64,000 bases of DNA from NCBI GenBank assembly GCA_011009095.1, contig VTPC01001069.1, positions 50,373-114,372 on the forward strand. Reading direction: 5' to 3'. The notes under the pieces were generated by a model. That model was not told the DNA's origin and did no database searches. It saw only the letters and a program-made list of their open reading frames with translations. Made by a program: the position numbers and the translations under genes. How positions within the stretch are numbered: position 1 is the stretch's first letter; each line of letters begins with the position of its first letter. This stretch comes from Ignelater luminosus. Taxonomy: Eukaryota; Arthropoda; Insecta; Coleoptera; Elateridae. Shown here one piece after another: positions 43,130 to 53,834 of the stretch.

Positions 43130-43469
43130 TTAGTCAACTTGCTGCAACGAGTAGCAGTGGAAGACACTACAAGGGATAAGGATTGTTTTGGTTGAATAGT
43201 ACTTTGCGCCAACCCGCGCCCAAAGTGTCCAGGCTAGTCCAAACTTGACCCTTCTGATTACCAAAAATTCCTTTTTCTCTGAGGTCAGGTATTGAGATAA
43301 ATTAATGTTCAGATTTAAATAGAACTGTTGAAATCAGCAGGGAAAAACCGAAAACACCGAAAGTCGATTTTTTTGGTTTTTTCGGGTTTTTCGGTTTCAC
43401 AAGCATTATTTAAACTTGTTTACATCTTAGTCTGCTGAAAATTTTACCCATATTGGACATATTGCCTTG

Positions 43470-46400
43470 CCACTTCCTGCACCCTTAAATTTTATACAAG
43501 CCTGCTGTCTACATAGACAACCGACTTAGATTCAGGTTTTTTAGATCCTGCACTTTTACTACAAGGTGGAGGCAGGATGAAAGATGAAATGCAAGTTGCA
43601 TATTCCTGTTGATTAATAAAATAAGGTTCTAACTAAACTATATTTTCTAAATGGATGAACTTGAAGGTCGTTTAATTAAAATCGATTTTAAAAGAGCTTT
43701 TAATCACTTTTAAGATACCGTATTGGCATTTTTGTGATGAATAATAAATTGAAATATAAATTGAGATTTGAGATGATTTTTAACTCTTGACGCCTACTAA
43801 CAGAGCTTTTTTCCGTACATACTACGTTAGTTTAAATTGTAATCCCTGCGCACCAATATTGTAGACGTTAAACAAAAGTTTCCAATGTTGTATGTACGTA
43901 GCTTTCTATTTTATTTTCTTTTGTGCCAGCTACCGGGAAAGCTGTAGGAGGAAGTTAATTGAAATGTAAATCATAGTGGTTATTTAGTTACTGTTCAGGT
44001 TTTACTTATTTAATGAAAAAGCAAAATAAATAAAATGGTTTTTTCTAAAATAGATTTGTAACTCTTGATATACGTTTATTTAGTACCTATTACATTAAAA
44101 ATGTAAAATCCAATATCTAGAGGTTTTGATATTTTTGTATAATAATCTAAACCCTTAACCGGAGAAAATTAACTCTTTCACGTTTTTGTCTAGATTATCC
44201 GTACAGAACAAGATATTTTTAAGTGAAATTACTGAAAAATGTTAAGTAGAACCAACACCGCATGAAAGGTAGCGGTGCGTTATCGTTTAATATAAAGATC
44301 GTTGACACTGCCATTAAATTTATGCAGTCTAAGTTAACTCACCTGGGTGTATTTTAAATCTTAACTTTTAAATTAAGAAACTACAGGAGGTACTAAAATA
44401 TCTTTGCCTTTCACTACATTTTAGGTTTTTTACAGCCACTGTTCCTAAGTACGCACAGATTTTCAGAAAAATATAAAAATTCTAAGCTGAAGTGGAAAGC
44501 GTAAAATATAGGGTGCGTAGGGGAACACGTAAAGAAAATATATTTGACAGTGTACCTCAAAACGGTTTATATTTAGCCATTTTAGACTATACATACAACA
44601 CTTATACCACGCACATTCCTAGTACCTACCAACTTGTTAACCAAGGTTAGTAGATTACATGAGACTTGAGAATTGAATTAGTTTATAACCGACACGAGGT
44701 TTAAACAACATTTATCTGTTGTAAACTAGGTATTTAAACTTACTAATAAGCCGGCAAACTTCAAACAACGACGTCGACCTGCCGACCTAGTCAACATGAA
44801 TTAAGTTGCTGTTCAACTAGGACTTAGAGTTACTAATTATTAAATTACAAGTTCGAAGTTTGTAAAATGTATTAGCATATAATTTATATACAATTAAGAA
44901 ATACGCCGAGTTACAATGTAAACTATCTGTATTCTACTTACCAGGGAATATTAGATTTATTACTTTCCATTACTACGCAGGCCTCCGCATTGCAAAACTT
45001 TTTCAGTTCCATATTACACCAAAAATATCTCTGTTATATGTTCGTCTAGAAACCTTACCAAATAAATTGCACAAAATCATAAAATTATTTATGACAAGCA
45101 GTCAAACTCTGAAAAATTAGATCTTTGCGTAAAAGATTTTTTAAGAAAGTTATAACGTCTAATGATCCTGTTTATTTATACGACTGCTCTGTAACGTTCC
45201 GTTTTGTTTTCAAGATGCAGTTGTGGATCTTAATTGCCCTTTTAATAATCGCTTTTTAACGCCCTCCATTTAACAAAATTAAATAGTTCTTATAACATAG
45301 ACTATACAAATTAAATTAGGTTGGTAAAAAAACGTCATTGTAATTTCGATATCTAATGGCTTTACTTACGAATTTGAAATTTGTTTTGCATAATCACTTA
45401 ATTAATTAAAATTGTTAATCTTTAGGTTTCTTCTACTCAAATTGCATTTCCTAAAAAGAGCTAGATTATTCCAGAATTTTAGCAACTGTCCCTGTTGAGT
45501 TCATATTGGAACCACCACAGATATTTTAATGCGCCTTTTAGATATTTCCTGTAGTCCTGTGTAAAAATTCTATTTTTGTCGCATAATTAACTAAAATTCC
45601 TAACTTGAATTTAAAAAGTATAGAAAAGGTAAAAAATTATCCATTACATTTTAAATGCCCCTTACAGTCTGAAGCCGATCTTACGAGTTTAAATTCCCGC
45701 GCAAGATGTTCTTTTCTGCCACTGTATTGCGTTTGATGTAGTTTGACATGCGTCATTCAATAAGCGAATTTCAGAACGAATGGTTACATTTTATCGTTAA
45801 TTTATTTTGTGTAGGTTGTAAGTAAAATTGAATCTTCTCATTAAATTATTGTAACGGTCTTTTGTCGTTATCATCCCGTCACACGGTAAATCTCGCGGTA
45901 TATCATCATCCTTCATTGTGAGACACCGTGTATATACTACTTAATTCTTTGCTTTGCAACAAGATTCCAATTATTAAGATTGGGTATAAATACATTATTT
46001 TGCGAGTGATTGAGTTGATTTCTTCCATGGGAAGGGTGATAATCTGCGGACGAGATACTCTTTCGAATTCTGGGGGGAATGCGACAAGCGGGCCAGACAG
46101 AAAGAATCGAGACGCGAGAGTGTGAGGTTCCCTGTACTTCTTTCTCTAGCTGGGGAGATTTCCACGTTGGAGAATTAGAAAAAAAAAATAAAAGAAACCC
46201 TTTTATCAAGGGGTAAGTTAACTTTCTTTTCTCGCATCCCTTGCGTCTTCGTAACTAATGATTGTTTCTTGTCTCCACTTTTTATTAGATCCCACGAATC
46301 TGGTGGTGAAAATCACAAAAGAATTTTCCACGGGCATCTCAGGAAGCCCTAATGATACCTTAGTTTTTCTGGTAGTAGCTGTGACTGCAGAGAGTGACTG

Positions 46401-47632
46401 AGTGTCGACATCAATTTACTGAAACGACGGATGCTGAATTCCCAAGCTACCATTAAATTAATTTAAACATTTCACCGGAAGTCCCAGAAGTAGATAGGTT
46501 AATCGCTTACGAAAACCCGACTTTTAAATAAATTTCAGGTTCCATTGGGTATCAATTTGTGCTAATAATTAATTCAGTTTTTTTAATTTTTTTGGTTAAT
46601 TAAATCCTTGCTTAAAAATTTAGAGTGACCCCTTCATGTTAATAACGATCATAAACTTTTATTAAAACCCATTGTAATTTAATTTTTGGTTTGACCTGTA
46701 ACTTAACAATTTGTTTAAACCATCTAATTTTCTTGATTAATGTACTATTCGGATTTAAATTGAAGATTTTTTTTGTTGAACATTGTTTTCCAGGTGTATT
46801 TTACTTCCAGCAAGCAAATTTCGATCGAAAGCTGCTTCCTTCTTCACTGTGGTAAGATTTATTTAATACTTCAATGATTATAAGAATCTTGCTTTAATTT
46901 GTTTTTTGATTTAAATTGCATCGTACACCGAAATGATTTTAAATTCGTCCTTTTAGAAAATTTAATTTCTGTTTAATACATATAATTATTTTGTGATATC
47001 GGAGATTTTTATTTGACATTTCTTAGGTGTTTGGATTTTTCTAATAGTGCTTGAACAATTTGAGATTATTTGCCTGGTGACTTTATGATAACATTTGTGT
47101 AAATTTTATATTGTTACCTTTGACTTATTTTTGTCAATTTTTACGATTATTTCCGTATTTCTAAATGCTTTAAAATTTGTTAATTCATTTAACAATTTTT
47201 GTCATTATTAATCTAAAATTCAAAAATTCAATTAATTTTTTTAAAAGTGGAGATCCTTTTACTTAATTTTTTGGTCATAATCTGTTGTTTTGAATTATTA
47301 TCGTCTTAAATTAATGTCTATTTTTTTCATTAAAGCATCGGGGACGTCTCGAGAGATACAAAACTTTGAAAGAACTGTTGGAATTCATGTAATTGCAAAC
47401 ACTTTGAGGATTCCAAAATTGGGAATTATTCAGTCTGTAATGAGTAATAAGAATTTTTTTTGTAATAATTACAATGTACATACACACCAGTTAGCAATTT
47501 GTTAATTAACAAGGAATTTTATAAGTATATTACTATTGACATAGTTATTTAGAAATCTGAGTAATCTGCACCAGTTTAAATTAATTATTTCAAATATTTT
47601 TGTAGTTTCAAAGTTTCTAAGATTTTGCTATA
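43470..47632. other. AT-rich intergenic DNA with promoter/exon-like signals
   Basis: No protein domain was recognised. Signals worth noting are a TATAAATA box at 45985-45992 downstream of TGTAACGGTC (45850), a donor-like GGGTAAGTTAAC at about 46212, an acceptor-like TTTTTATTAG at about 46290, and a 55-base exon-like stretch between TTTTCCAG (46794) and GTAAGATT (46851). These could be parts of an LTR or a host gene's untranslated exons. The 71-codon frame at 47290-47505 has no recognised motif. Confidence 0.35.
45985..45992 (+). promoter_or_regulatory. TATA box candidate
   Basis: TATAAATA preceded by GATTGGG. It lies about 135 bases after TGTAACGGTC, so it could be the promoter of a solo LTR or of an unrecognised transcript. 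Confidence 0.4.
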
Positions 47633-48923
47633 CGAGGGCTGTTTGACGGAAGTGTGACATTTCAATAAAGAACAGGTTTAGCCTAGATTTTTTTTATTAT
47701 TTTTCAACATAGTTCCCTTCAAGTGCTACACACTTAGTCCAACGACTTTCCAATTTCTTTAAGCCTTCTGAGAAATGTTCTTTTGGCAACTCGTCAAAAT
47801 AGGCCTGCGTTGCAGCAATAACCTCTTCATTTGATGCGAATTTTTTTCCTGCGAGAGATTTTTTCAAATTCGGAAATAAAAAAAGTCTCTTGGGGCCAGA
47901 TCCGGTGAGTATGGTGGATGGGGAAGCAGTTCGTAGCGTAATTGTACCAATTTAGCGGTTGCAATTGCAGATGAATGAGATGGGGCGTTGTCGTAATGAA
48001 AGAGCACTTTCTTACGTGCCAAATGTGGGCGTTTTTTCTTTAATATAACATCAAAACGGGTCAATAAATCAGCATAATATTGGCCAGTTATTGTTTTACC
48101 CCTTTCCAAATAGTCAATATGGATTATGCCTTTAGAATCCCAAAAAATAGTCGCCATGACCTTATTAGCCGAGTGACCAATTTTAGTCTTCTTTGGTGCA
48201 CGTTCGTCTGGTGATATCCATTGTTTCACTGTTCCTTTGTCTCAGGGGTATGGTGGTGGATCCAGGTTTCGTCAACAGTCACATATCGGCGAAAAAACTC
48301 AACTGGATTACGTTGTAACATGACCAAACATTGATTTGAAGGTTGAACACGAATTCTCATTTGGTCCACTGTGAGTAATCGCGGCACCCATCTTGCCGAT
48401 ACCTTTTTAATATACAAATGTTCGTGTAAAATATTATGCACCCGTTCGATTGAGATGCCAACAGCATCAACTATCTCGCGCACTTTCAAACGTCGATCAG
48501 CCATTACCATATTATGGATTTTGTCAACGATTTCCTTAGTAGTGACCGTTTGTAAGGGCCCGGGGCGTTCACCATCGTCAGTGCTCATACGGCCAGTTTT
48601 AAATGAATTAAACCACTTGGAAACCATTCCATGCGATGGAGCAGATTCACCGTAATATTTCCGTAATTTCTCCTCAGTTTCTTTCACTGTTTTTCCACGT
48701 AAAAAATAATGTTTAATTAAAACACGAAATTCACGTTTTTCCATATTTACAAAATAGCACAAACTTGATTGATTTCTATGACTGCCAAATGTATACTATT
48801 TCACAGATTGACATGAAATTTGGAGGTTAAGCCTCTAAAAGACTGACGTATATGCTAATGTTTTCGATTTACCGATATCAGCGCCATCTAGCGGAAAGTC
48901 ACGCTTCCGTCAAACAGCCCTCG
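47633..48923 (-). mobile_element. mariner family 2 element
   Basis: TA-flanked (47631-47632 and 48924-48925) with inverted ends CGAGGGCTGTTTGACGGAAG. 1291 bases, one transposase gene on the minus strand. Clearly related to, but distinct from, family 1. Confidence 0.9.
47688..48762 (-). pseudogene. mariner family 2 DD34D transposase, two frameshifts
   Basis: Starts at Met 48762 or the internal MEKREFRVL Met 48744 (the better family match). Piece one, 48762-48226: helix-turn-helix region with RGKTVKETEEKLRKYYGESA and REIVDAVGISIERVHNILHE, WVPRLLTVDQM and the first aspartate in VDETWIHHHTPETKEQ. A one-base deletion just after KEQ shifts the frame. Piece two, to 47864: WDSKGIIHIDYLERGKTITG, LFHYDNAPSHSSA (second Asp), YSPDLAPRDFF (third Asp, 34 residues later). 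A one-base loss in a T-run near 47880 shifts again, after which the C-terminus can be read (FASNEEVIAATQAYFDELPK, LKKLESRWTKCVALEGNYVE) to a stop near 47688. All catalytic residues are kept. Confidence 0.88.
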
Positions 48924-51156
48924 TATATTACTAATTGTAAATCAAGTATAGTGAATCTAGAGATATTTGTCCAGGATGTCGTAAAACTGTTGTGGTTCTT
49001 CTCTTTTCAAAACAGATGCTCATGAAACCAGAACAGAATAGACAGTTTTGTTTCCACCTTCACAAAATACGGGCATTTATTAAATAAGTCAGTTTACCTA
49101 CCGTTTATCTTTTGTACATCGGCAATTAATTATTATGTCAGTTTTTTACATAATTTGTTTAAAAGATGTACAGAATACAACTTACTGAATCTTTTTTTCT
49201 TTGAAAACATAGTGCACCACATTGCTTAAGTAAAGATTTTCTTATAACTAAAAATATATTTTAATTTCTTATATTTAATTAAATTTATAATTAGAGTTTT
49301 TAGTATAAGATTTTTAAACACGCTTGATAAATTAGAGCACGTTCGATATTTAAGTCAATTCAACTCTTAAAACATCTGAATATACTCCGAAATACTAACA
49401 AGTTCACCGCAAATTTAATTTTTGAAAAAGGAAAGTGATTAGTGTTAATTGTGTAACGGTCACTTTTGTTTCCGTTACATTATGTGCTTTCGGTGTGTTC
49501 TTGCTTTTTAACAGTTTTCTCTCGTTGAAAGTGATGAGTGCACATTGATTGGGCAATTATTTTAGTAGCTCTTTTAACTGTTAAATCAATTTTTGGGTTG
49601 CCGAATTTCTATTTCAATCTATTTATGGTAGTAAGCGGACGCAAGATATAATTCCTCATACATTTAAACTTTTGATTGCTGTATATTGAACTATTTTAGT
49701 TGTGACTTGTATTTCTTGTTAATTTTACTTTATTGTAGATCGTGTTAGCAACTAGATAGGGTTGAATTTTCTTAGGTAGCCCATGTGTGTCTGATCTTTA
49801 ATTTTGGTATAGTCAAAATGAATCAAAGTTGGAATTTCTTACTGGATCATTTATAAAACTTATACAATTTCATTTCTACTTTCATTGCAATTTACAATTA
49901 TGCTCGAGTAAAAGTTGCGACTTTATCAGTTTCTACTCACTTTTTTGCTATTGATCATAATGTGGTTTATTCAAATTTATGTCCCCAGGTCGTTTTTTAT
50001 CTGGTTAAATTTTTAAATTTGAGAACAGGTTTTCCGTTGAAGGGAGTGCTGGTTTTTGCGAGTTGCGTACGAGACATTTAATAGAACGGTAATCGTTGTC
50101 TAAGCGTGTGCCTTGGTGACTGCAAAGGGGTGTTTCTAACTTTTATTGCGTTGTACCAGGCCTCAAACAAGTGAAGGTAAACGAATTAGGTTCTTGTCTT
50201 TCTAGGTCTCATAAGAGATTTTTTATTTTATCTAGCTTGTCGTTAGGAAAACTCGCTAATTAACGAATTTTCCGTTCTAAATTATTTATTTTTATAAATA
50301 ACAGTATATCCCTTTCTCTTTTCAAATCTTTTCACTTTTATAAATACATTATTTCCTTTTAGAATTAAGTTTAATGTCTTTCTCTAACACAAAAATATTT
50401 AGTTTAATGCTCTGACATTAACAGAATTTATTTCGTGAAAACGTTAAAAATTTCTGCTACTTTTTTGTGAACTGTTTTTTCAATTATTAAATTAGAGGCA
50501 AATTCTACCCCTAAATGCTTATTCTTCTCGTTGAATTATGCTATTTCGTAGAAATTCGAAGCCTTATCTGATAGCTTTATCATCCCTAAAGTTATAAATT
50601 TGTCAGCTTGACAAACATAAGTAAGATTTATGGTTCCTGCAAACATCATATGCAAGATGCAAATTCTCGTTATGTCCCGCTCTGTTTGCATTAGTTAATT
50701 GGATTGTCTAAACATACAATTCTTTCAATAAACAATTATCTGCTAGTTCAACCCTCTTCAGGGATTGGAATTCGCATTTGTCGGCAGTGAACTCGAGAGA
50801 GTCTTCGGTCAGCTGCCGTAACACGCTCTTGCGGTGTTAACCCTAGTGGGTATTTGAAACTTTTTTCGCGTTTTATCGTGAAGTTGATGCTTCTAATGAG
50901 GTGCAAAGCCAGAGTGTAAATTGCGCGATTGAACTCTTGTCTTCGAACTATTAATTAATGATAATTTCAGGTAGGTCCGGATACGTCAAATTTCGTACCT
51001 TCAGCATTTTGCCGACCAGCGGACCGTATTCGAATACTCTTTGTTCTTCGAATTTTTACACGAGACTCGTACTGCTGTACTCTCCTCAGATATTTTATAA
51101 CGTAATTAAAATATCGCATTATCGAACGTGTGAGAAAGACGCCCACACCTGTACAT
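48924..51156. other. AT-rich intergenic DNA
   Basis: Nothing recognised. TGTAACGGTCACTTTTGTTTCCGTTACA at 49455-49482 is a small hairpin. The stretch 50760-51130 is less AT-rich and has a 67-codon frame (50958-51161) without motifs. Confidence 0.4.
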
Positions 51157-52069
51157 TGTAATGAAGTTACTTTGACTTTTATAAATTACAGGACCGTTAA
51201 TAATAAAATTACTATTTAATTGTTATACTTTGTTGTTTATCCGCACATTGTATACGCCGACGGGCTTATCCGGACACCAAGTGGTGCCGATTGATAAGCG
51301 CCTGCAAATATTTGTTATGTTGCATTTATCATTCGTGTGAACCGTTTAAAATTAATTTTCCATTTAATGTGTTAGAAACCGCTAACACTTTTATATACCG
51401 TGAATTTATATGAGTATAAGGTTTAATTTGAGGCTAAAAATTTTGCAATTCCGACCGATTCATAAATTGTATTTTTAACGGTATCCGTTAGTCATTAGAA
51501 TTAATTATATGTAATTAATTCTAATATTATTATTTGCTTTATGGATAGGGAGAACCAATAGTATATTCCCCCACTAGACCGTTTGCTCCCACGCAGAGCA
51601 TTCCCGTTACAAGAGTTTGCTAGCGTGGGGGAACCAAACGGGTATAAATTGGGATGCCCGGCCATCGAAAGGCAATTGTGGTTGCACTGAATCAGCTCTT
51701 CTGGTTTACTAGCGACTAACGACTCTATTCACTGCCTAGTGAATATCGCGGGAATATTAAATACCCAGACCCGCTATTTGGTGTCAGGGTGCTCTGTCCC
51801 ATCCGACCGCTCTTTATTTTTCATCCATCCGAGCGTCACATATTTTGGCGCCCGAGCATCAATCGACTGAAAGACTTATAATAGTCTTGTGTTTAATTTT
51901 AAGGTTCGTGCACCTGCATTGTACATTTATGTTCCTGCTTAATTAATACTGTTTAGGTTTACTGTGACTTTTATTTGCACTGCAGACCTTTCTCTTTCAG
52001 CCGTCGACCCCTGGAGTAACCGGTCTCCATCGTAGCTGCCCGGTGAGCTCTCGCTCGACCCCCTCAACA
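51157..52069 (+). repeat. LTR of an LTR retrotransposon (copy 2)
   Basis: Starts TGTAATGAAGTTACTTTGAC and ends CAACA, followed by ATCTGGCGCCCGAGCACC. Aligns with the minus-strand LTR at 21197-22311 (shared blocks include GCCTGCAAATATTTGTTAT, GAATTAATTATAT and AATCAGCTCTTCTGGTT) but is about 200 bases shorter and diverged. Same family, independent and fairly old insertions. Confidence 0.8.
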
Positions 52070-52073
52070 AATC

Positions 52074-52091
52074 TGGCGCCCGAGCACCAAA
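52074..52091 (+). promoter_or_regulatory. primer-binding site next to LTR copy 2
   Basis: TGGCGCCCGAGCACCAAA, identical in its first 15 bases to the site beside LTR copy 1 (21191-21177, minus). Confidence 0.6.
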
Positions 52092-53281
52092 CACCGTCCG
52101 ACCGGAAGTGTGTCACAACATATTTACGTATTATGGTTGTAATATAAGTTGCATAACTTTATGTGTTACCGCTGTAAAACCAGTTGTGCAAAAGTGCCGC
52201 GAGTTCAGTGCACCGAATGCTGACAGCTGATTCTGCTTATAATTAGTTCCTGATAGTAGGTGAATATCCCTACCTATTTTTATTATTTGTTTATGAAGAA
52301 GCATTATTGGCAGACCCCAATTGCCAATCTGTCGTCGCAATTATTTGCGAACATTATCTACAACTTTATCTTCGCATCACCGATCGTCTCAAACTGATGA
52401 AAAATCTGCGAATACTAGTTGCTATTAGCGAGGAACTCGTCGAACATGTCACAGTGGTGACAAGGTCGTTGAATTTATTTGGGCATAGTAAATTAGATTA
52501 CTTGTCGAATTATAACGTAACTGCCTTGTTCTGAATTTAGATAACTTTTATTTGTTTACTCTTTATGAACAAGATTTGTATGTAACTAGCATTTATCTTT
52601 GTTGTTTGTACATGCTAAAGATTATTAATGTAACTCTTCGCTATTCAATAACTTTATTTGAATTGTGTTGTGTAACAATAACTTTATTTAAAGTATTTGG
52701 CTCAACATATTATTTACCTATTTCTACGATCGAGAGCTTCGGCTCTATGCAACAACACCAGCAAGTGGTTTTGAAGCTAAACTTTGCATTAATTTTTGTT
52801 CCGTTTATTCTTGTTATTATTTATGCTTCTATCGTAATAGATCAACGATTCTTATCTTGAATATTTACGGTTACTTCATTATATGTATGTTTTTTGGATT
52901 CCTTGTTCCAGTACTGAATGTATCGTGCTGGATTATTAAACCGTAAACACAGATACGTTTCGTCTGGTCTTATCTACCGTATGTTTATTTGTTTTGTGTG
53001 CTTTGTTTATATGTCTTTAACTGTTTATTCAGGATTGTGTTATGTTTCAATTGTGTAACCGGATTGCTGTAACCTTCTCTGGTATATTTATTTGTTTTAC
53101 AGCATGCTAATACATGTATTAACTTACCTTGATATTTTTTTGTTTTGCGAGCATACTGATTTAATTACAAGGAACAGCTGTCCAGCAACCGGTGGCGTTG
53201 ACTCTCTCACACGAGTACCTTATCTGAAGTTTACTTTATGATAATAAGTATCTTATTAGAGTACAGTACAGTCTCTATTTT
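52092..53281. other. region after LTR copy 2, no gag or pol recognised
   Basis: Frames at 52307-52534 (75 codons) and 52552-52860 (102 codons, several hydrophobic runs such as LNFALIFVPFILVIIYAS) have no recognisable domain. If this is the element's interior, its coding part has been replaced or decayed beyond recognition. Confidence 0.4.
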
Positions 53282-53287
53282 ATTTCT

Positions 53288-53563
53288 TTGTGTAAAATTC
53301 AAACCCGTGGATCGACCCTGGCTAATATTGATCCGTATACGAAGATCAACTGTAAGGTCTTCTATTCAAAACTAGATCATCGTCATACCGCTACAGCTGG
53401 CGCTCTATTAACTCTAACAACTCTAAGATTATCGTATCTCTACTACCGCATATCGCTTGCTCTAAGTTCTATTAGTCCACGACTCGTATTCGACTGTAGA
53501 AAAGTTAGCATTTCAGATGGTATATCTATTATAAATATAATTACATTACCGATGGGTCTCTAA
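53288..53563 (+). CDS. unassigned open frame, 91 codons
   Basis: A plus-strand frame starting MCKIQTRGSTLANIDPYTKI and ending in a stop at 53561-53563. It is richer in G and C than the flanks and has a fairly even amino-acid mix (TAGALLTLTTLRLSYLYYRI). I recognise no domain. It is followed within 20 bases by a second coding-like frame (53582-53815). Both lie about 1.2 kb downstream of LTR copy 2 in the same orientation, so they might be interior sequence of that element, or exons of an unknown gene, or chance. Low confidence that it is translated. Confidence 0.25.
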   Translation: MCKIQTRGSTLANIDPYTKINCKVFYSKLDHRHTATAGALLTLTTLRLSYLYYRISLALSSISPRLVFDCRKVSISDGISIINIITLPMGL

Positions 53564-53581
53564 TCTCAGTTTTACCCGTGA

Positions 53582-53815
53582 CATTTTTTCCCACCCCTCA
53601 CATCTGAAGGTCTACCTCGAGAAGTTTTTGTTGAGATTCCGTTCTACTCAAAATTCATCTCGTTCGACATCAAGTTTACTTCCCGTTCATATAAATCTTT
53701 GTTGGATTCGCAAAAGAAATGCGAGATCGACGCAACCGTCGTACAGCTTGATAATAGACTCTACCTTCAACACATGCTCGCCGTTAAAATTTATAAAATT
53801 TTCTATTCATTTTAA
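53582..53815 (+). CDS. unassigned open frame without ATG, 77 codons
   Basis: Opens after a TGA at 53579-53581 and ends in TAA at 53813-53815. It has no early ATG, so it would be an internal or terminal exon or a readthrough product. It reads LTSEGLPREVFVEIPFYSKF, ISFDIKFTSRSYKSLLDSQK and KCEIDATVVQLDNRLYLQHM. The mix of charged and hydrophobic residues looks protein-like, more so than the overlapping ATG frame 53628-53834. I cannot assign a family. It might belong with the frame just upstream. Confidence 0.25.
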   Translation, partial: HFFPPLTSEGLPREVFVEIPFYSKFISFDIKFTSRSYKSLLDSQKKCEIDATVVQLDNRLYLQHMLAVKIYKIFYSF

Positions 53816-53834
53816 ATCTTTAATTGAAATTTAA

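Larger units (their letters stand above)
41143..43469. mobile_element. foldback element 1 with long inverted arms
   Basis: The left arm 41143-41597 is the reverse complement of a right arm made of 42177-42232 plus 43133-43469; the right arm is split by a Harbinger element. The outer end shared by both is ATGTCCAATATGGGTAAAAT. The left arm has about 58 extra bases near 41160-41220. The arms contain a hairpin-prone tract with AACCGAAAAACCCGAAAAAA. The centre (41598-42176) has no recognised gene. Confidence 0.8.

Noticed and set aside
52552..52860. 102-codon hydrophobic frame as a membrane protein
   Set aside because: AT-rich DNA commonly gives Leu/Ile/Phe/Tyr-rich frames; no family, topology or context supports it.
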